A stretch of DNA of 64,000 nucleotides, from NCBI GenBank assembly GCA_947446595.1, contig CANFGS010000003.1, positions 26,231 through 90,230 of the forward strand. Direction: 5' to 3'. A program made the translations under genes and the position numbers. The notes under the pieces are model-generated. The model was not told the origin of the DNA, ran no database searches, and worked only from the letters and a program-made list of their open reading frames with translations. Shown one piece after another: positions 19,495-27,073 of this stretch (positions within the stretch are counted from its first letter, which is position 1; every line of letters begins with the position of its first letter). This DNA comes from Neisseriaceae bacterium (GTDB lineage: Bacteria > Pseudomonadota > Gammaproteobacteria > Burkholderiales > UBA11063).

Positions 19495-20877
19495 ATGGCT
19501 GAAGTTATTTCAGTAACAAATTTATTGCATCATGTTTTGAGCGGTGAGTCTGAAGTTCTTGAATTTAAAGAGTCGTTTAATGATGAAGCAGTTGAGTCAC
19601 TTGTAGCATTTATGAATGCTAGAGGCGGTATATTATTACTTGGCATTAAAGACTCGGGTGATATTTGCGGTTTTGATATTGGCAAGAAAACATTAGAAGA
19701 TATTGCAAATAAAATACAAGAGGCAACTGACCCGCGCATCCAACCATCAATAACAAACATTTCATACGAGAATAAGATAGTGGTTGTAATTACTGTTACG
19801 CCATCTCTAAGCTGTCCCATTAGTTTTCGTGGTCGATATTTTCGTAGGGTAGGTAAAAGCAATCAACGCATGAGCCACGAAGAAATTATGCAGCGTATAA
19901 TTTCAAGCAATGGTACTACTTGGGATGCAGCTATCGAACCTAATGCAACATTAAATGATCTTAATTTAAATAATATTCGTCGATTTATTGATATGGTCAA
20001 CAGTTCAGGAAGACACCCAGTTCCTGATAATGTAGCACCATTTGATTTTTTAAGAAAATTAAAATTAATTTTTGATGACAAACCGACTAGAGCGAGTATA
20101 CTATTATTCTGTGATGACCCAGAAGAGTATTTTGGATCAGCATTTTTGAAACTAGGAAGATTTCGTTCGCCAACTCTAATAGTTGATGATAGAGAAATGC
20201 ATGGTTCTTTGTTAAATCAATTAGATGGAACAATGGCTTGGTTTAGAGAGCGACTAGAAACTGCATTTATTATTACAGGTAACCCACAGCGTGAAGTTAT
20301 ATGGGAATACCCATTAGATGCAATACGTGAATCAGTAATCAATTTACTTTGTCACCGTGACTATACTAGTGGTGCCCATAGTCAGATAAGGTTATATGAC
20401 GAGCGTCTTGAATTCTGGAATGCTGGTGGATTGCCTTTAGGGCTTACGACAGAAATGTTATTTACTGAGCATGACTCTTTTCCTAGAAATAGAAAAATTG
20501 CTGAAGCATTTTTTTATATGGGATTAGTAGAGCGCTGGGGAAGTGGAACTACTCGTATAGCAAAAGAATTGCAGGAATATAAACATCCACTACCGATGTT
20601 TAAATCTGAGGCTGGAACATTTAGATTGTTTTTTTATAGAGTACCGCTAGAAAATATTGCTAATAATACATTAGATTATCATACAGAGAATTTAACTGAT
20701 CGCCAACTTAAAGCTGTAGAATATGTTAAAAAATTTGGTAGTATAACAAATGCCAAATATAGAGAGATTGTTAATACATCAAGAGAAACTGCTAAACGTG
20801 ATCTAAAAAGTTTAATTATGAGTGGTATATTAATTCAAGATGGTGCGGGATACTTGACTAAATATAAGCTAAAATAG
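19495..20877 (+). CDS. Schlafen/AlbA_2 ATP-binding protein with C-terminal winged helix
   Basis: A 460-residue protein from ATG 19495 (MAEVISVTNL). It has an N-terminal AlbA_2/Schlafen domain (about 15-130, with ESEVLEFKESFN, MNARGGILLLGIKDSG and GRYFRRVGKSNQRM), then an ATP-binding GHKL-like C-terminal domain (about 270-390, RESVINLLCHRDY and VERWGSGTTRI), and a wHTH segment (about 400-460). These proteins are usually regarded as predicted transcriptional regulators or stress/defence-associated factors; substrates are not known. It sits between rbfA and truB in a conserved operon, so it looks like an insertion. A three-unit tandem repeat follows its stop. Confidence 0.8.
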   Translation: MAEVISVTNLLHHVLSGESEVLEFKESFNDEAVESLVAFMNARGGILLLGIKDSGDICGFDIGKKTLEDIANKIQEATDPRIQPSITNISYENKIVVVITVTPSLSCPISFRGRYFRRVGKSNQRMSHEEIMQRIISSNGTTWDAAIEPNATLNDLNLNNIRRFIDMVNSSGRHPVPDNVAPFDFLRKLKLIFDDKPTRASILLFCDDPEEYFGSAFLKLGRFRSPTLIVDDREMHGSLLNQLDGTMAWFRERLETAFIITGNPQREVIWEYPLDAIRESVINLLCHRDYTSGAHSQIRLYDERLEFWNAGGLPLGLTTEMLFTEHDSFPRNRKIAEAFFYMGLVERWGSGTTRIAKELQEYKHPLPMFKSEAGTFRLFFYRVPLENIANNTLDYHTENLTDRQLKAVEYVKKFGSITNAKYREIVNTSRETAKRDLKSLIMSGILIQDGAGYLTKYKLK

Positions 20878-20887
20878 CGAACTGGTT

Positions 20888-20930
20888 ATCAATGGGTCAT
20901 CAATGGGTCATCAATGGGTCATCAATGCCC
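20888..20930 (+). repeat. Tandem 11-bp repeat between the AlbA_2 gene and truB
   Basis: The unit ATCAATGGGTC is repeated three times exactly from 20888 to 20920, followed by a partial fourth copy ATCAATGCCC. It starts 10 bases after the AlbA_2 stop. Copy number could change by slippage. ATG codons in each unit create false upstream starts for truB, but the residues they would add are not TruB-like. Confidence 0.85.
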
Positions 20931-20974
20931 GAATTAATTTATTATTAAAGAATTATCAGATAGAAAAAATAATT

Positions 20975-21880
20975 GTGAAATACGAAGAAGTTAATGGGGT
21001 TTTATTATTTAATAAACCTCTTGGGTTATCAAGTAATACAGCTCTTCAAAAGGTGAGGCGTTTATTTAACGCAGCAAAAGCAGGGCATACAGGTACATTA
21101 GATCCACTAGCAACAGGACTACTCCCTATTTGCTTTGGAGAAGCTACCAAATTTTCGTCATTTCTTCTTGATGGTGACAAAGAGTATATTGCAACTATCA
21201 AGCTTGGGCAAACAACAACTACTTATGATGCTGAGGGTGAAATAACTAGCACCTCAATAGTATCGTCAACTCTAGACGAAATATTGGAGTGCATAAATAG
21301 TTTTAAGGGAACTATTACCCAAACCCCGCCTATTTATTCAGCTCTCAAAGTCAATGGCAAAGCATTATATCAGTACGCTCGAGATGGTGAGGAAGTGGTA
21401 ATTAAATCACGTGAAATTTGTATCCATGAAATAGAGCTACTCGAATATATAGCTCTTGATATAATAAAGCTTAGAGTATTATCAAGTAAAGGTACTTATA
21501 TTAGAACATTAGCAAATGATATAGGACAAAAACTAGGTTGTGGAGCGCATTTGATGGGATTGGTTAGAACAAAATCTAATCAATTTGAGCTTAATGATGA
21601 GCTAAGTATGGAATATATTATTTCATTAGAATTAGAGCAAAGGCGGCAATTATTACTACCTGTTGATATAATGTTATCTGAAATGCCAAAATATGAGTTA
21701 AATGAGGATGATTTTAGGTATATAAAAAATGGACATAGCTTTATGCCGTCCACTTGTAATGATTTTGAAAAAGTGCGCTTATATAAGGATAGTCAGTTTT
21801 TTGGGGTAGCTAAGTGTTTGAAGGGGTTGGTCACACCAGTAAGGTTAATGAATACCAGTTGCTATCATTCATATGCATGA
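20975..21880 (+). CDS. truB: tRNA pseudouridine(55) synthase TruB
   Basis: Makes pseudouridine 55 in the T loop of tRNAs. Motifs are NGVLLFNKPLGLSSN, GHTGTLDPLATGLLPICFGEATKF with the catalytic aspartate, ALKVNGKALYQYAR, and SKGTYIRTLANDIG. I prefer GTG 20975 (VKYEEVNGVLLF), which gives 301 residues matching the family start, over ATG 20903, which lies in the tandem repeat. There is no strong ribosome-binding site before GTG. The C-terminus (about 235 onward) is a short RNA-binding segment. It ends the rimP-nusA-infB operon. Confidence 0.93.
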   Translation: MKYEEVNGVLLFNKPLGLSSNTALQKVRRLFNAAKAGHTGTLDPLATGLLPICFGEATKFSSFLLDGDKEYIATIKLGQTTTTYDAEGEITSTSIVSSTLDEILECINSFKGTITQTPPIYSALKVNGKALYQYARDGEEVVIKSREICIHEIELLEYIALDIIKLRVLSSKGTYIRTLANDIGQKLGCGAHLMGLVRTKSNQFELNDELSMEYIISLELEQRRQLLLPVDIMLSEMPKYELNEDDFRYIKNGHSFMPSTCNDFEKVRLYKDSQFFGVAKCLKGLVTPVRLMNTSCYHSYA

Positions 21881-22062
21881 ACAAATATAGGATGTGATGC
21901 CTTGGGGCATGCATGCTAGAGTAATAACTCAAGAGAAATTGAAGAAGTATATTTGACATATAACAAAAGATGGTGCTAATTTTTTGATTCCCCTGCATTT
22001 TGAAGGGGGTTTTGTGGTAAAATTTGTCCTTAATAAAATAAATGGCATCCGCTGACGTGAGC
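21881..22062. other. Intergenic stretch between truB and the IS30 remnant
   Basis: An ATG at 21899 opens a very short frame reading MPWGMHARVITQEKLKKYI before TGA. It looks like a decayed protein fragment, perhaps toxin-like, but is too short to name. A CCCCT/AGGGG hairpin followed by TTTTG (21990-22013) may terminate the truB transcript. Nothing else is seen. Confidence 0.3.
21990..22013 (+). terminator. Possible terminator after truB
   Basis: CCCCT (21990-21994) can pair with AGGGG (22004-22008) around a nine-base AT-rich loop and is followed by GTTTTG. It lies about 110 bases after truB. The stem is short but GC-rich, so this is a moderate-strength candidate only. Confidence 0.4.
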
Positions 22063-23095
22063 AGCAACACTTTTAAATTTGTTTGAGCTATAATCTAGCG
22101 ACTATGTATAATGGAGCTAAATTATGGATAAGTACAAACATTTAGGTGAGAATGAACGTTTTGTAATTGAGTTGATGTTAAATAAGGGCGATAGTCAAGG
22201 TGACATTGCCAAATTTCTGGGATATTCCAGGACAACTATTAGTCGGGAAATAAGCAGGAATAGTGTTGATGGAAAGTACAACGCTACGCGGGCACAAGGT
22301 ATGTATATATTGCGGCGTGAGTACCCAGAGCAGGATCGTAAATTCAATAAACTTAGTGACGAAGCAATAAAGTTTATTGTTGAGAACTTAAAAAAACGGA
22401 GCTCCCCCTGAGGTAATTAGCTATTTATTGAAAGCTGAATTGGGGATACAGATAAGCCGATATTTAATTTATAAGTTTATCGAGTATAACATATACGTAT
22501 TAGGTGGCAATTTACCGCTACCTAAGGAATCACGGTAAGCCCAGGAAAGCCAAAGTGGATGCCAGCAAGGTTAAAATAGTTGGCATAATAGGTATAGAAC
22601 ACAGACCGGAAATTGCCAGTAGCAAAGAAGAATACGGTCATTGTGAAGGTGACACAATAGTTAGCAAAGACCACAATGGTATGGTAGTTACGTTAACTGA
22701 AAAGAAGACATTACAGGAATTTATAGTTCCGGTAGAAAATATGGACTCAATTACTGTAGCAAATGCTATAATTGAGGTGTTTAAAAATCGGCCAGGCTCA
22801 ATAATTAAAACCTTAACATTAGACAATGGGTTTGAATTTGCCCGGCATGATTTGATAACCAAAGAATTGGGGTGTGGTGTTTATTTTGCTAAACCTTATT
22901 GCTCAAACGATAAGGCATTGGTAGAAAATCACAACAGACTGATACGGGACTTTGTCCCTAAAGGTTCTGATTTCAAGTTGATAAGTAAAGAATATTGGCG
23001 GGAAATTCAGGATATATTAAACAACCAGCCGCGTGAGATTCTGGGTTTTAAAACTCCGAATCAGATGGTAGCTCAAGAGCTTAAACTGTGTTGCT
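22063..23095 (+). mobile_element. Remnant of an IS30-family insertion sequence
   Basis: The element is defined by a transposase pseudogene and imperfect terminal repeats. AGCAACACTTTTAAA at 22063-22077 is nearly the reverse complement of TTAAACTGTGTTGCT at 23081-23095 (AGCAACAC then TTTAA matching). The span of about 1.03 kb is normal for IS30 elements. No target-site duplication could be recognised with confidence. It lies exactly between truB and the polysaccharide island. Confidence 0.65.
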
Positions 23096-23100
23096 CTTGA
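22124..23100 (+). pseudogene. IS30-family transposase, disrupted by two frameshifts
   Basis: Part one (22124-22411) starts MDKYKHLGENERFVIELML and carries the HTH IAKFLGYSRTTISREISRN of IS30 transposases. After KKRSSP the frame shifts near 22405-22411. The middle part continues in another frame as PEVISYLLKAELGIQISRYLIYKFIEYN until about 22505, where the frame changes again into YRYLRNHGKPRKAK. The last part contains the DDE core: EGDTIV, TLDNGFEFARHD, and ENHNRLIRDFVPKG. Domains are complete once frames are joined, so loss of activity is recent. IS30 transposases normally come from one frame, so programmed frameshifting is not expected. Confidence 0.85.
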
Positions 23101-23129
23101 ATCCTGCGGGCGCGAAATAAGAGTATTTG

Positions 23130-23918
23130 ATGAAGATATTTGTACTTGCCTATAAAAACCAGAGATTATTACTAAATCTTATCAGAAATGATTTTAAAAA
23201 TAGATATCTAGGTAATCATTTGGGGATTGTATGGGCATTTATACAACCCCTTGTAATGGTTATGGTATATTGGTTTGTGTTTGTACATGGTTTTAGAGCT
23301 ACTCCTGTAGCGAATGTGCCATTTTTATTGTGGCTATTGGCTGGTATGGTTCCATGGTTTCTAATTAATGATGCAATTGTTAGTGCAAGTAGTGCAATTA
23401 CTAGTCAAAGTTTCTTAGTTAAAAAAATAGTCTTTGAAGTCAAATTAATCCCAATAGTCAAAATTGGTTCTGCAGTAATGGTGAATCTTGCATTTTGGGT
23501 TTTGATGCTAATAGTTTGTATCTGTTATGGTTATTATCCAAGCTTAATGTGGTTTCAGCTTATATACTATATGATTTGTATTCTTGCTCTGTCTTTGAGT
23601 ATAAGTTTACTTTTATCAGCAGTTATGCCATTTATGCCAGATGTTGGACAAATAGTTAGTATATTTATGCAATTAATGTTTTGGGCCACCCCAATTTTTT
23701 GGAACAAATCTCTTCTAAAAGGACATATGGTTTTAATTTATAAGCTTAATCCCTTTTCCTATATTGTTATTGGTTTTAGAGATTCATTAATTGATCATAC
23801 TCCTATAATGGAACATTATAATCAAACTATTTATTTTTGGTGTTTAACTGCATTCTTATTCTGGTTTGGTAATAAAACGTTTAATAAACTTCGCCCACAT
23901 TTTGCGGATGTGCTCTAG
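23130..23918 (+). CDS. wzm: Wzm-type ABC-2 polysaccharide export permease
   Basis: Membrane part of the ABC transporter that moves undecaprenyl-linked O-polysaccharide across the inner membrane. About six helices follow an N-terminal amphipathic region; RNDFKNRYLGNHLGIVWAFIQP near the N-terminus and the LNPFSYIVIGFRDSL segment near the C-terminus are typical of ABC2_membrane RfbA/Wzm proteins. I take ATG 23130, one codon inside the longer frame, giving 262 residues. It begins 35 bases after the IS30 right end, so its promoter may be inside or supplied by the element. wzt follows with one base between them. Confidence 0.9.
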   Translation: MKIFVLAYKNQRLLLNLIRNDFKNRYLGNHLGIVWAFIQPLVMVMVYWFVFVHGFRATPVANVPFLLWLLAGMVPWFLINDAIVSASSAITSQSFLVKKIVFEVKLIPIVKIGSAVMVNLAFWVLMLIVCICYGYYPSLMWFQLIYYMICILALSLSISLLLSAVMPFMPDVGQIVSIFMQLMFWATPIFWNKSLLKGHMVLIYKLNPFSYIVIGFRDSLIDHTPIMEHYNQTIYFWCLTAFLFWFGNKTFNKLRPHFADVL

Positions 23919-23919
23919 T

Positions 23920-25197
23920 ATGGATAAAGATATAGCAATCAAAGTAGAAAATCTATTTAAAGTATATAAGCTTTATAATGCACCCATAGATAGATTGAAA
24001 GAGGCGCTTCATTTGCGTAAGAAAAAGTATCATAAAGATTTCTATGCTTTAAGTGATGTATCTTTTGAGATTAAAAAAGGTGAAACAGTAGGCATAATTG
24101 GAAAAAATGGCTCAGGAAAATCAACGTTACTAAAAATAATAACTGGTGTATTATCTCCTGCTGCTGGAAAAGTTACTGTTAATGGGCGAGTTTCAGCGCT
24201 ATTAGAGCTTGGCGCTGGCTTCAATCCAGAATATACGGGGATTGAAAATATCTACTTTCAAGGCAGCTTGATGAGGTACGAGCAAGAAGAGATGGATGCG
24301 AAACTACAAGAAATAGAAGATTTTGCAGATATTGGTGATTTTATTCACCAACCGGTCAAAATGTACTCTAGTGGTATGTTTGCCAGACTTGCATTTGCTG
24401 TTGCAATTAATGTAGAGCCTGATATACTGATAGTAGATGAGGCTTTAAGTGTTGGTGATATGGCATTCCAGTCAAAATGTTTTAATAAATTTAAAGAGTT
24501 CAGAGAAAAAGGAATTACAATTTTATTTGTAACACATTCTGTTGATACTGTGATTAAATATTGCCAATCTGCAATTTTAATAAATAATGGAGTAATTATA
24601 AAAAGTGGTGGCAGTAAAGAAACCGTTGAATTATTTCGTAAAATGATGGTTAATACTGCGAGAAGCAACATTGTAGATGACTTTGGTAATGATGGTAATA
24701 TACAACAACCAATACATTACAATTTAAAACAACAGTTGCCCTTGAACCCTAATGTAAATATTTATGGATCTATGGACGCTGAGATAATTGATTTTGGAAT
24801 TATTAATCAAGATGGTGTAGTTACGAATCACTTATATCATGATGAAGATTATATCATACAAATTTCGGTTAAATTTAATGTGGATATATTAGATCCTATA
24901 TTCGCATATACATTTAGGGATGTAAATGGATTAGAATTAACAGGTACAAATTCCTCGAATCTTAATCAAGAGTTTGGCTTAATAAAAAGTGGCGAGGTTA
25001 TAACTGTAAAATTTAGTCAATCTATGATTTTAAATTCTGGGCAGTATTTTCTGGCTTTAGGTTGCGTTAAGTATTTTAGCAATAATTTAACAGTGTTTCA
25101 TCGCATGTACGATGTAGTTGTTGTAGATGTGGTTTCTACTAATTTAGGTACAGGTGTAGCATTTACTGTGTCAGATGTTGAGATTATAAAGAATTAA
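23920..25197 (+). CDS. wzt: Wzt ABC ATPase with C-terminal carbohydrate-binding domain
   Basis: ATPase partner of Wzm, 425 residues from ATG 23920. The nucleotide-binding domain has Walker A GKNGSGKST, a signature-like YSSGMFARLAFAVA, and Walker B ILIVDEALSVGD. The N-terminal segment YNAPIDRLKEAL and the G-loop are characteristic of O-antigen exporters. Residues from about 265 on form a Wzt_C-like beta sandwich (IIDFGIINQDGV, ILNSGQYFLALG) that in other systems recognises the modified non-reducing end of the chain. Its presence predicts that export depends on a terminal modification, which the next two genes could make. Confidence 0.92.
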   Translation: MDKDIAIKVENLFKVYKLYNAPIDRLKEALHLRKKKYHKDFYALSDVSFEIKKGETVGIIGKNGSGKSTLLKIITGVLSPAAGKVTVNGRVSALLELGAGFNPEYTGIENIYFQGSLMRYEQEEMDAKLQEIEDFADIGDFIHQPVKMYSSGMFARLAFAVAINVEPDILIVDEALSVGDMAFQSKCFNKFKEFREKGITILFVTHSVDTVIKYCQSAILINNGVIIKSGGSKETVELFRKMMVNTARSNIVDDFGNDGNIQQPIHYNLKQQLPLNPNVNIYGSMDAEIIDFGIINQDGVVTNHLYHDEDYIIQISVKFNVDILDPIFAYTFRDVNGLELTGTNSSNLNQEFGLIKSGEVITVKFSQSMILNSGQYFLALGCVKYFSNNLTVFHRMYDVVVVDVVSTNLGTGVAFTVSDVEIIKN

Positions 25198-25229
25198 AAA
25201 AATATTTTGTTTGGGATTATAGGTAAATA

Positions 25230-26117
25230 ATGACAGTTTTAAATCTTAAGTATTATAATGGTCAAGATCTTTATTCTGATGGAGATGTTGAAGATGATAT
25301 ATTAAAAATTGTTAAAAATAATACTGATTTTACTGATATATTATGTAATGATAATCGCTGGGCTGTGATGTACCATCTCACTCCAATTAGACAAAATTTA
25401 CTTGAGTGGTATGATTTTGATAAGAATGGAAGTTTACTTGAAATAGGTGGTGGATGTGGTGCGTTTTCTGGTATGTTTGCTGATAAAGTTAGAGATGTTA
25501 AGGTAGTTGAATTATCTAAAAGAAGAGCTGAGATAATTTATAATCGTCATAAAGATTATGATAATTTGGAAGTTATTGCAGGAAACTTAAATGATATTCA
25601 GTTTGATGACAAATTTGATTATATCACTTTAATAGGTGTTTTGGAGTATGCCGGTAAGTTTACTGCGGGTAATGATCCTTATAAAATATTTCTGGAAAAA
25701 ATAAAAAAGTATCTTAAACCAAATGGTAAGTTATTAATTGCTATAGAAAATAAATTTGGATTGAAATACTGGGCTGGAGCAAAAGAGGATCATACTGGGA
25801 GAAATTTTGATAGTATTGAAAACTATCCTCATGATAAAAGTATTCAGACCTTTGGAAAGTATGAGTTGCAAGAATTATTAAAGTCTGTAGGATTTGAATA
25901 TACTGACTTTTACTATCCTATGCCGGATTATAAATTGCCAGCCGTTATTTATTCTGATGATTATTTGCCTGATGAAGCTACTATTTTCAATGATGTATCA
26001 CCTAATTTTGATCAAGAGCGGTATATTCTGTTTAACGAACAATTGGCTTTTAATAACATTATAAAGAATAAAATGTTTGATTTTTTTGCTAATTCTTTTT
26101 TAGTGGTGGCCAGTTAA
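25230..26117 (+). CDS. SAM-dependent methyltransferase of the polysaccharide cluster
   Basis: A 295-residue class I methyltransferase. The SAM-binding motif LLEIGGGCGAFSGMFADK is followed by VKVVELSKRRAEI and ITLIGVLEYAGKF, and a C-terminal cap region (YPHDKSIQTFGKYELQELL) resembles sugar-acting methyltransferases in O-antigen loci. It is immediately followed by a kinase-like gene with TAATG overlap at 26117. In E. coli O9a and similar systems, one protein, WbdD, combines methyltransferase and kinase to cap the polymer. Here the two are separate genes, so the role as chain terminator is inference. Confidence 0.8.
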   Translation: MTVLNLKYYNGQDLYSDGDVEDDILKIVKNNTDFTDILCNDNRWAVMYHLTPIRQNLLEWYDFDKNGSLLEIGGGCGAFSGMFADKVRDVKVVELSKRRAEIIYNRHKDYDNLEVIAGNLNDIQFDDKFDYITLIGVLEYAGKFTAGNDPYKIFLEKIKKYLKPNGKLLIAIENKFGLKYWAGAKEDHTGRNFDSIENYPHDKSIQTFGKYELQELLKSVGFEYTDFYYPMPDYKLPAVIYSDDYLPDEATIFNDVSPNFDQERYILFNEQLAFNNIIKNKMFDFFANSFLVVAS

Positions 26118-27073
26118 TGAAAACTATATTTGCTAAATATAATCGTGAAAGATTGCCACAATTTCAAACTGTAACAAAAATAGTTGAACTAAAAGATGGG
26201 AGTCGTAAAGTATTTAAGCAGGCTCTAAATATTAAAGCTAGTGGACATATTGCTGAAGTATTTTCTAATTATACTCGTTTAACAGACAAATATCCACATA
26301 TCAAGTTAGTTAAACCTGTACTTGAAAATGACTTAACGGTTAGTTTTCCAATTGTTCAAGGCGTATCATTGGATAAATTATTAAAGCAAGCCTTGGATAA
26401 TCAAGATAAAGAAATCCTTTTAGCATTATTAAATAAATTTATTTCCTATGTTGATAGCTTTGTGGATGAGCGTCAAGTTAAGTTTGTGCCATGTGAAAAG
26501 TTTAAAATCGTTTTTGGAGATTGGCAGAGTAAAGAGCTACAGGATACTATTAGTCTTGCAAATATAGATTTGATATTCAGTAATTTATTCTTGAATGAAG
26601 ACGAAACGATAGCACAAATTGATTACGAGTGGGTGTTTGAGTTTGCCATACCAGTTAAACTGGTTTTATTTAGATCTCTTGCAACTCTTCTAAATAGATT
26701 GTCTAATAATATTATTCTAAGTGGATATCGAGAGGAAATTATAGAGTTTTTTGGAATTAGTATGTCTGAAATTAGCGAATATACTGATAATGAATCTCAA
26801 TTCTACAAATATGTATATGGCTCAGAAAAAAAATATTTTTTAAACAATAATGTTTTAAAATTTAAAACTTCTATATTTGAAGAATTACAAAGTAAAGATC
26901 AAGAGTTACAAAGTAAAGATCAAGAGTTACAAAGTAAAGATCAAGAGTTACAAAATAAAGATCAGGAGTTAAATAGTTTACTTAATTCAAAAAGTTGGAG
27001 ATTAACATCGCCGCTGAGAAAAATATTATATTTTTTTAACAGTAAAAAAGAATGGAAAGATAGATGTTTTTAA
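26117..27073 (+). CDS. Choline-kinase-like protein with repeated C-terminal coiled coil, possible chain-length ruler
   Basis: A 318-residue protein with a protein-kinase-like fold resembling APH/choline kinases: VFKQAL contains a possible ATP-binding lysine, D151 with N156 (DLIFSN) forms the catalytic loop, and IDYEW with D169 the metal site. Residues 255-290 consist of four copies of a seven-residue heptad, ELQSKDQ, encoded by 21-bp repeats, then NSLLNSKSWRLTSPLRKI, a segment common in polysaccharide enzymes. The start overlaps the methyltransferase stop, and the end overlaps the next gene by 10 bases. Together with that neighbour and Wzt_C it resembles a split WbdD terminator; alternative is a lipid or sugar kinase of unknown role. 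Confidence 0.65.
   Translation: MKTIFAKYNRERLPQFQTVTKIVELKDGSRKVFKQALNIKASGHIAEVFSNYTRLTDKYPHIKLVKPVLENDLTVSFPIVQGVSLDKLLKQALDNQDKEILLALLNKFISYVDSFVDERQVKFVPCEKFKIVFGDWQSKELQDTISLANIDLIFSNLFLNEDETIAQIDYEWVFEFAIPVKLVLFRSLATLLNRLSNNIILSGYREEIIEFFGISMSEISEYTDNESQFYKYVYGSEKKYFLNNNVLKFKTSIFEELQSKDQELQSKDQELQSKDQELQNKDQELNSLLNSKSWRLTSPLRKILYFFNSKKEWKDRCF
26882..26965 (+). repeat. In-frame 21-bp tandem repeat encoding heptads
   Basis: Four units of 21 bases (26882, 26903, 26924, 26945) read GARTTACAAARTAAAGATCAR with only three variable sites. The second and third are identical; the first and fourth differ by one or two bases. Each encodes ELQSKDQ (NKDQ in the last). Near identity at DNA level suggests recent expansion, and copy changes would lengthen or shorten the coiled coil without shifting frame. 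Confidence 0.93.

Noticed and set aside
20903..20974. N-terminal extension of TruB from ATG 20903
   Set aside because: The residues are produced by the tandem repeat and do not match TruB; GTG 20975 fits the family start.
21954..21982. TTGACA followed 17 bases later by CTAATT after truB
   Set aside because: The -10 match is poor and there is no gene to serve apart from the dead IS element.
22405..22520. Programmed frameshift in the IS30 transposase
   Set aside because: There are two separate frame changes and IS30 elements use a single reading frame; mutation is the simpler account.
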